Source: SG8-4 sp964562575 (GTDB lineage: Bacteria > Planctomycetota > Phycisphaerae > Sedimentisphaerales > Anaerobacaceae). From it: a stretch of 19,109 nt of DNA. Shown piece after piece: positions 13,848 through 19,109 of this stretch. The stretch is taken from positions 1-19,109 of the forward strand of contig CAZLTY010000071.1 of the NCBI GenBank assembly GCA_964562575.1, in the 5' to 3' direction. The translations under genes and the position numbers were made by a program. The stretch's first letter is position 1; each line of letters opens with the position of its first letter. The notes beneath the pieces are model-generated. The model had not been told where the DNA came from. It did not search any database and worked only from the letters and a program-made list of their open reading frames with translations.

Positions 13848-16799
13848 ATGTGCAGAGAATTCACGCGTTTGGCCTTTCTTGTCTTGGCGCTGGGGCTAGC
13901 CGCAGGCGTCGCCGACGCGGATATCGAAACGGCCCTTGTAGGCTATTATCCTCTCAATGAAGGTACGGGCGATACAACCGCCGACGCCTCGGGCAATGGC
14001 CACGATGGAACCCTGTACAATGGCGCGTCCTGGCTCTTGCCGGGCTTGATTGGCAACGCCGCAATGAACTTTGACGGCGATCCCGGTAGCAGGGTCTCGG
14101 TTGGAACCTGGGATCCGGGAGATATGCTCACGCGCGCTGTCTGGGCCAGGTGGACCGGTGAGCAAAACAAGGCGCCGAGAACCGGCATAATTGGAAAGAG
14201 GGATGACTGGAGCAACGACGGTATAAGGTGGTTCTCTGAGGTTATGACGACCGGCCAGGTTAGAATGAGAACATTCAACCAGACCGTGGGCAGTCCGGCC
14301 GGTACATTGACCGCGTTCATAGACGAATGGGCGCACATAGCTATCACATTTGACGGCAGCACATGCAGAATCTATCTCAACGCCGAGGAGGTAGCATCCG
14401 CCTCCTTTTCGCTGGGCCCCGGTCTGACAGCCGCTATGGGATTAGGCTGCAAAGGAGGTGCCAGCAACAGCAGCACGGAGATCTTCTCGGGCGATCTGGA
14501 TGACGCCCGCATCTACAGCCGGGCACTGAGCGTGGCCGATGTGAAGGAACTGTTTGGATGGACTGGAGTGGCAGGAAAGGCCTATGGTCCGGAGCCTGTC
14601 GATGGTCAAACAGGCGTTCCGCGAGACGTGGTTCTCAACTGGACGGCGGGAGAGTTTGCCTCGCCACTCAATGGACACAAAGTCTACTTCAGTGAGAACT
14701 TCGACGACGTTAACGACGGCATTGGAGCAATCACTCGGAATGCCAACAGCTTTGAGCCGCTTCAGCGCCTCGATTTCGACAGGACCTACTACTGGCGTGT
14801 CGATGAAGTCAACGCACCGCCGGACTCCACCATCTTCGCAGGCAACATCTGGAGCTTTACGGTCGAGTCGTTTGCCTCTCCTGTCGAAGGCGTTTTCGCC
14901 ACGGCCTCCAGCAGTATGTCTGGCAAAGGACCCGAGAACACCGTGAATGGTTCGGGGCTCGGCGCCGGCAGCTTGCTGCACGACAGAGATGGTGAGGCCA
15001 TGTGGCTCAGCGATCTTACGGGCCCACAGCCGAGCTGGATCGAATTTGAGTTCGACAAGGTCCACAAGCTCCACGAGATGTGGGTTTGGAACTCTAACGA
15101 CGGTCTGGAGCCGGCGATAGGTTTCGGGCTCCAGGATGTCACAATTGAGTACTCGCCCGACGGCGTCGACTATGTGACCTTAGGGACGACGCACGAGTTT
15201 ACGCAGGCACCCGGCGCGGATAATTATGCTCACGATACAACGATTGATTTCGGCGGCGCGGGCGCAAAGTACGTCAGACTGACCGCCAACAGCAACTGGG
15301 GAGGCATTCTGCCCCAGTTCGGCCTCAGTGAGGTTCGCTTTTTGTCCGTTCCGGTCCAGGCGAGAGGGCCCGAGCCGGCTTCCGGCGCGGTAGAGGTCGC
15401 TCTGGATTTGGAGCTCGACTGGATAGCGGGCAGAGAGGCGGCTTTGCACGACGTGTACCTTAGCGATGATTTGCAGGCCGTAGCCGACGGCACGGCCCCT
15501 TTCGCAACAGTGGCGCAGAGCAGCCACGGTCCGCTGTCACTTAACCTGGGCAAGACCTACTTCTGGCGGGTGGATGAAGTCAATGATATCGAGAGCCCAG
15601 CTATATGGCAGGGGGACGTCTGGGAATTTACGACTATTGAGTCTCTTGTCGTGGACGATTTTGAGTCCTACAACGATATTGATCCGCCTGACCCTGATAG
15701 CAACAGGATATTCGAGTCATGGATAGACGGTTTCGGAGTCCCGACAAACGGGGCACTTGTTGGCAATGACTTTCCTCCTTATACCGAGCAGACTATTGTT
15801 CAGGGCGGCAGACAGTCGATGCCGTTCTTCTACGACAACAGCCTCGGCAACTCTGAGGCGACCCTGACACTGAGTTCTCAACGTGACTGGACTGTCAGAG
15901 GTGTTGGCGAATTGTCAATCTGGTTCAGAGGCTATCCTGGTGTCGTGGGCAGCTTCACCGAGGGGCCGGCCGGAACCTTCACGGTCGCTGCCGAGGGCGC
16001 AGATATATGGAACCAGGCCGACGAGTTCCACTATGTATACAGGCAGCTCTCAGGCGTCGGCTCGATCATCGCCAGGGTCGACAGCGTTGAGAACACCGAT
16101 CCGTGGGCCAAATCCGGCGTCATGATCCGCGAGACACTGGATGCGGGCTCGAAATTCGCTGCTGTCTATATCATGCCCACCAATGCCGACGGTACACCTA
16201 CGAACGGTTGCAGGTTCCAGGCCAGGACGGACACGGACGGCAACGCCACGAGCGATACCTCTGTGGCGACCACTGAGCAACGAGCGATCACAGCGCCCTA
16301 CTGGGTCAAGATAGAGCGTGACGTCTCGGGCAACTTCCGAGGCTCCTACTCCAGCAATGGGACCGCCTGGACGCCGATGGTATGGCGGCCGGCCATCTCG
16401 ATGGGTTCGAGCGTCTACATCGGTCTGGCACTGACCAGCCACAGCCCGGGGGTAACAGGCCAGGCCGTATTCTCAGGGATCCAGACTGCCGGGACGGTGA
16501 CGGGACAATGGCAATCGCTGGACATTGGAATACTCAGCAACAGCGCCGAGCCGATGTATGTGGCGATAGCCAACAGCAACGGTACGTCCGCCTTGGTCTC
16601 CCATGATGACCCGGCTGCAACGCAAATGGACACCTGGACTGAGTGGCGCATCGACCTGTCCGCCGCTGGCGGATTTGCCGACCAGGGCGTCAACATGACC
16701 GACATCGACAGTGTCACCATGGGCGTAGGTGACAGGAGCAATTCCCAAGCTGGCGGTTCGGGTGTCATGTACTTTGACGATATCGAGCTGTATCCGTAG
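13848..16799 (+). CDS. Secreted LamG / Fn3-like / discoidin protein with nested C-terminal domains
   Basis: 983 residues; ATG at 13848 with AAGGAGG (13834-13840) seven bases upstream. A signal peptide (MCREFTRLAFLVLALGLAAG, cut near VADA) precedes a LamG domain (about 27-237: LVGYYPLNEGTGD, DASGNGHDGTL, DDARIYSRALS). Then an Fn3-like repeat (246-340, YYWRVDEVN), an F5/8-type C (discoidin) domain (about 345-503: SSSMSGKGPENTVNGSG, WIEFEFDKVHKLHEMWVWN, YVRLTANSNWG), a second Fn3-like repeat (506-598) and the VDDFESYND domain from about 600. That last domain is interrupted after SIWFRG (about 692) by some 190 residues (GSFTEGPAGTF..., DPWAKSGVMIRETLDAGS, YWVKIERD) resembling DUF1349/concanavalin-A-like domains. 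It resumes at TGQWQSLDIGI (about 883) and ends MYFDDIELYP. The role is probably carbohydrate binding at the surface; no catalytic domain is seen. Confidence 0.88.
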   Translation: MCREFTRLAFLVLALGLAAGVADADIETALVGYYPLNEGTGDTTADASGNGHDGTLYNGASWLLPGLIGNAAMNFDGDPGSRVSVGTWDPGDMLTRAVWARWTGEQNKAPRTGIIGKRDDWSNDGIRWFSEVMTTGQVRMRTFNQTVGSPAGTLTAFIDEWAHIAITFDGSTCRIYLNAEEVASASFSLGPGLTAAMGLGCKGGASNSSTEIFSGDLDDARIYSRALSVADVKELFGWTGVAGKAYGPEPVDGQTGVPRDVVLNWTAGEFASPLNGHKVYFSENFDDVNDGIGAITRNANSFEPLQRLDFDRTYYWRVDEVNAPPDSTIFAGNIWSFTVESFASPVEGVFATASSSMSGKGPENTVNGSGLGAGSLLHDRDGEAMWLSDLTGPQPSWIEFEFDKVHKLHEMWVWNSNDGLEPAIGFGLQDVTIEYSPDGVDYVTLGTTHEFTQAPGADNYAHDTTIDFGGAGAKYVRLTANSNWGGILPQFGLSEVRFLSVPVQARGPEPASGAVEVALDLELDWIAGREAALHDVYLSDDLQAVADGTAPFATVAQSSHGPLSLNLGKTYFWRVDEVNDIESPAIWQGDVWEFTTIESLVVDDFESYNDIDPPDPDSNRIFESWIDGFGVPTNGALVGNDFPPYTEQTIVQGGRQSMPFFYDNSLGNSEATLTLSSQRDWTVRGVGELSIWFRGYPGVVGSFTEGPAGTFTVAAEGADIWNQADEFHYVYRQLSGVGSIIARVDSVENTDPWAKSGVMIRETLDAGSKFAAVYIMPTNADGTPTNGCRFQARTDTDGNATSDTSVATTEQRAITAPYWVKIERDVSGNFRGSYSSNGTAWTPMVWRPAISMGSSVYIGLALTSHSPGVTGQAVFSGIQTAGTVTGQWQSLDIGILSNSAEPMYVAIANSNGTSALVSHDDPAATQMDTWTEWRIDLSAAGGFADQGVNMTDIDSVTMGVGDRSNSQAGGSGVMYFDDIELYP

Positions 16800-16864
16800 A
16801 CGATCTTGCTCCGGACCAGCGACGTTGCCGCAGGAATCTTGAGACTCGAAGAATCTGCAATTGT

Positions 16865-16908
16865 CGGGGTCTATGTCGATTGATTTCGCCTAGACCCCGT
16901 TTCTTTTT
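16865..16908 (+). terminator. Terminator after LamG gene 2
   Basis: A perfect 9-bp stem CGGGGTCTA (16865-16873) with TAGACCCCG (16891-16899), a 17-base loop, then TTTCTTTTT. It is a clear intrinsic terminator. Confidence 0.9.
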
Positions 16909-17010
16909 GGGCCAGCGCCCGCCGGAGCAATATCGCGCTTGTTCGATCCCGAAATCGGCTTTGAATTGACCCCTTCGATGTTCGACATTCCTCTCGGAAG
17001 TATTTAATCC

Positions 17011-17040
17011 TTTTCAGAGAACTCCCCTTCGGTGTACAAT
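17011..17040 (+). promoter_or_regulatory. Possible promoter of the aldo/keto reductase gene
   Basis: TACAAT (17035-17040) is a good -10 box. TTTTCA (17011-17016) lies 18 bases upstream as a weak -35, with the same spacing as the two LamG promoters. The ATG is 67 bases further on. Confidence 0.38.
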
Positions 17041-17107
17041 CGCTATGTCAAGGACCTTGACTTGGAGGTTGAATCAGACAGAATCACGGATCATAGGAGT
17101 TCGACAA

Positions 17108-18103
17108 ATGAAACGCAGGGAATTGCTCCAAAAAGGCACAATTGCCGCCGGTTCAATAACAGCAGGCGGTATACTGCACGGCACTGCTCAGATGGCCGCC
17201 GGCCGGCGCCAGCTCGATTCAGATTCCAAGAATCGAGCAAGCCTTCCAAAAAGAGAGTATGGTCAGACCGGTGTGAAGTTGTCGATCATCGGTTTTGGGG
17301 GGATTGTAGTAAGAGATGCCGAGCAGCAGCACGCCAATCGAGTGGTTTCGGAGGCCTTCGAGAGAGGGGTGAATTACTTCGATGTGGCACCGACTTACGG
17401 CGACGCGGAGTTGAAACTCGGTCCGGCACTGGAACCATATCGTAGGAAGGTATTCCTGGCATGCAAGACGACAGAGCGCCGACGAGAAGGCGCAGCAGAA
17501 GAGTTGAAAAGGTCGCTCAAGCGATTGCGCACGGATTATCTCGACCTCTATCAGCTTCATGCAATCACAGATCTCAAGAAAGATGTGGATACTGCGTTTG
17601 CCAAAGGAGGGGCGATGGAAGTATTTATCGAAGCAAAGAAACAAGGGCAAGTTCGTTATCTCGGTTTTTCCGCCCACTCCGAGCAAGCGGCACTTGCTGC
17701 AATGGCACGCTATGACTTCGATTCGATTCTATTTCCTATTAACTTTGCCACGTTCTATAAGGGCGGCTTCGGTCCAAAGGTAATTGCCGCAGCGAAATCC
17801 AAGGCAATGGCAATACTGGCGCTGAAGGCTCTGGCACGCCAGCGATGGCCACAGGGTGATCCGTCACGCAAAGAATATCCGAAATGCTGGTATCAGCCTC
17901 TTACCGAGCGGCGAGAGGCAAGGCTGGGACTTTACTTTACCCTCAGCCAGGACGTGACAGCGGCCATACCGCCAGGCGAAGAGTCTCTGTTCCGCATGGC
18001 GTTGGATCTGGCCGTGGATTTCAAACCGATTTCGAGACAGGATTTGGAGAAGACCAAAAAGATGGCGGAATCCATGAATCCCATCTTCCAATCCAGGGTA
18101 TGA
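17108..18103 (+). CDS. Tat-type aldo/keto reductase
   Basis: 331 residues. The ATG at 17108 is preceded by AGGAG (17095-17099); the frame is open earlier but without a ribosome site. The N-terminus MKRRELLQKGTIAAGSITAGG looks like a twin-arginine signal with a short hydrophobic stretch, so periplasmic export is likely though the motif is not perfect. The (beta/alpha)8 reductase core begins KREYGQTGVKLSIIGFGG. The catalytic tetrad is complete by alignment: D92 and Y97 in FDVAPTYGDAE, K120 in LACKT, H151 in LYQLHAI. These enzymes use NAD(P)H to reduce carbonyls, including sugars. A terminal extension with Fe-S cysteines, seen in some relatives, is missing. A mannonate-dehydratase-like gene follows 75 bases downstream, suggesting sugar or sugar-acid metabolism (inference). 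Confidence 0.9.
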   Translation: MKRRELLQKGTIAAGSITAGGILHGTAQMAAGRRQLDSDSKNRASLPKREYGQTGVKLSIIGFGGIVVRDAEQQHANRVVSEAFERGVNYFDVAPTYGDAELKLGPALEPYRRKVFLACKTTERRREGAAEELKRSLKRLRTDYLDLYQLHAITDLKKDVDTAFAKGGAMEVFIEAKKQGQVRYLGFSAHSEQAALAAMARYDFDSILFPINFATFYKGGFGPKVIAAAKSKAMAILALKALARQRWPQGDPSRKEYPKCWYQPLTERREARLGLYFTLSQDVTAAIPPGEESLFRMALDLAVDFKPISRQDLEKTKKMAESMNPIFQSRV

Positions 18104-18178
18104 CCTGTGACTGAGTTGAAACGACCGCCGGCGTCAATCCAGATCTGCCCGTATGGGTGAATTGAAGGAGATACACTT

Positions 18179-18856
18179 ATGACCGTGAACCTATCCAGAA
18201 GAAGGATGATTCAGGCAGCCGGGGCAGTGGCTCTGGCTCCTTCGGTGTTGGCAGCGCAGTCGGTTGTCGGGCGGTGGCCGATTGTCGAAGGTCCGGGGAC
18301 GCCAAAGCTCTGCCTGGGCCTGGGCGATGGCGGCCGGGCCCCTGAAGATGGGCAAAACGATGGTATTCGGCGGATCAAGCAGCTCGGTGTGAACTACGTC
18401 CTGAGCGGAGGACCTCGCATTCCCTGGCGCCAGGCCGACCTGAGCGCCCGTATCGAGCGCCTCAAAGCCGAGGGCCTGACCTTATACAACCTGATGATCG
18501 GCGGATTCCGGAATACCATTTACGGCAGGCCCGGCCGCGACGAAGAGATCGAGAAGGTCATTCAGTCCATACGCGCAGCCGGAAAGGCCGGCCTGCCGGT
18601 GATCGAATACAACTTCTATGCACACCGTGCCATGGAAGGTTACTATGAGCAGGTCGGAAGAGCCGGCGCCGGATACACGGCATTTGACTACGACCGTATG
18701 AAGGACTTGCCTCCTCTTGAGCATGAGGGTGCCCACAGTCTGGAGCAGATGTGGGCGAACATTACCTATTTTCTCAAGGCGGTGGTGCCGGTGGCTGAGC
18801 AATCGGGAGTCCGGCTGGCCCTGCATCCCAACGACCCTCCGGCGCCGCTGAGCTGA
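18179..18856 (+). pseudogene. Mannonate dehydratase-like (UxuA/xylose-isomerase-type TIM barrel), 3'-truncated
   Basis: 225 residues remain; ATG at 18179 with GAAGGAG (18164-18170) eight bases upstream. A Tat-like signal (SRRRMIQAAGAVALAPSVLAA) is followed by the first part of a TIM barrel: LCLGLGDGG, GIRRIKQLGVNYVLSGG, GLTLYNLMIGGF, VIEYNFYAHRAMEGYY, SLEQMWANITYFLKAVVPVAEQ and the metal-region motif LALHPNDPPAP. Mannonate dehydratases normally continue past HPDDPP for well over a hundred residues carrying further metal ligands. Here the frame stops at TGA (18854-18856) right after PLS. I found no remainder of the C-terminus in any frame before the terminator at 19009, so a deletion rather than a single frameshift is likely. 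The product would be inactive. A short functional protein cannot be excluded. Confidence 0.7.
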
Positions 18857-19008
18857 TGGTGCAGGAAGAGGAATTTCCTGGATCGACTGACCTGCCTCGC
18901 CACGCTGTCAAGTATGCTCGAAGAGCATTCTCACACACCAACACCGTACCTGATTCGGCAATCGAAAAGATAAAGGCCGGTGTATGATCATTTCTCTCTT
19001 CTTTTTTT
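18857..19008. other. Non-coding stretch after the truncated gene
   Basis: No gene is recognised. The frame that avoids stops (from about 18851 to 18987) gives no similarity to the missing mannonate-dehydratase C-terminus that I can see. It probably marks the deletion scar and trailer of the transcript. Confidence 0.45.
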
Positions 19009-19038
19009 ACCGCAGCTGCTTTTTGGCTGCGGTTTTTC
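19009..19038 (+). terminator. Terminator after truncated dehydratase
   Basis: A perfect 8-bp stem ACCGCAGC (19009-19016) with GCTGCGGT (19026-19033), a 9-base loop, then a five-T run (19033-19037). An upstream T-rich tract (19002-19008) does not count for the minus strand as a U-tract in the wrong direction would be A-rich on plus. Confidence 0.88.
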
Positions 19039-19109
19039 TCACCATGTAGCGACATCTATAATCCTATCAAGCCGTTCGGCCGTGACCAGACCCACTTTAT
19101 GAAGTCTGG

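Noticed and set aside
14442..15074. 210-aa open frame on the minus strand inside LamG gene 2
   Set aside because: Shadow of the discoidin and Fn3-like coding region; no start signal and no recognisable family.
1..19109. CRISPR array, prophage, or intact insertion sequence
   Set aside because: No regularly spaced repeats, no phage structural or integrase genes and no transposase frame were seen.

Overview
The window looks like chromosome of a planctomycete, most likely class Phycisphaerae (Sedimentisphaerales-like). The evidence is protein style only: large secreted LamG proteins with YYWRVDEVN-type Fn3-like repeats and a C-terminal VDDFESYND...MYFDDI domain, ECF sigma factors paired with membrane proteins carrying an IWRxIMESKxTRYSAAA segment, and a DUF4159 protein next to a GATase-like membrane protein. 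No marker gene or rRNA is present, so the lineage is an inference.

Layout. 1-2790 (+): the 3' end of an operon made of a 5'-truncated membrane protein with a GATase1-like domain, a secreted caspase/C13-fold protein that appears to have lost its catalytic residues, and a Tat-exported DUF4159 protein that overlaps it by ATGA. 2839-4348 (-): two methyltransferases in one transcription unit, a TcmP/LCM-like class I enzyme followed by an ICMT-like membrane enzyme. 4479-7921 (-): two tandem modules, each an ECF sigma factor followed by a two-TM envelope protein (putative anti-sigma/sensor). The two envelope proteins are close paralogues, down to 66 identical bases in a row, but their sigma factors and N-terminal tails are quite different. 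7922-8212: intergenic DNA with a dyad and a REP-like multi-hairpin. 8213-10072 (-): an acyltransferase-3 membrane protein read in frame into an ankyrin-repeat lipoprotein that has its own Shine-Dalgarno and start codon. 10073-11523: gene-poor, with a 180-bp inverted-repeat-bounded element, a structured leader candidate, two very small genes (50 aa TM protein, 65 aa coiled coil) and a promoter. 11524-16799 (+): two large secreted LamG/Fn3-like proteins with matching promoters and good terminators; the second also has a discoidin domain and a second domain inserted into its C-terminal domain. 17108-18856 (+): a Tat-type aldo/keto reductase and a 3'-truncated mannonate-dehydratase-like gene, closed by a strong terminator.

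How the genes may work together: most of the window concerns the cell envelope and extracellular carbohydrate handling (glycan-binding proteins, sugar-acid enzyme, oxidoreductase, envelope-sensing sigma modules). I find no phage, CRISPR array, tRNA, rRNA or intact transposase. Most genes belong to recognisable families. The least explained items are the duplicated sigma/sensor modules with mismatched partners, the inactive-looking caspase-fold protein, the acyltransferase-ankyrin read-through, and the small-gene/leader region at 10671-11146.
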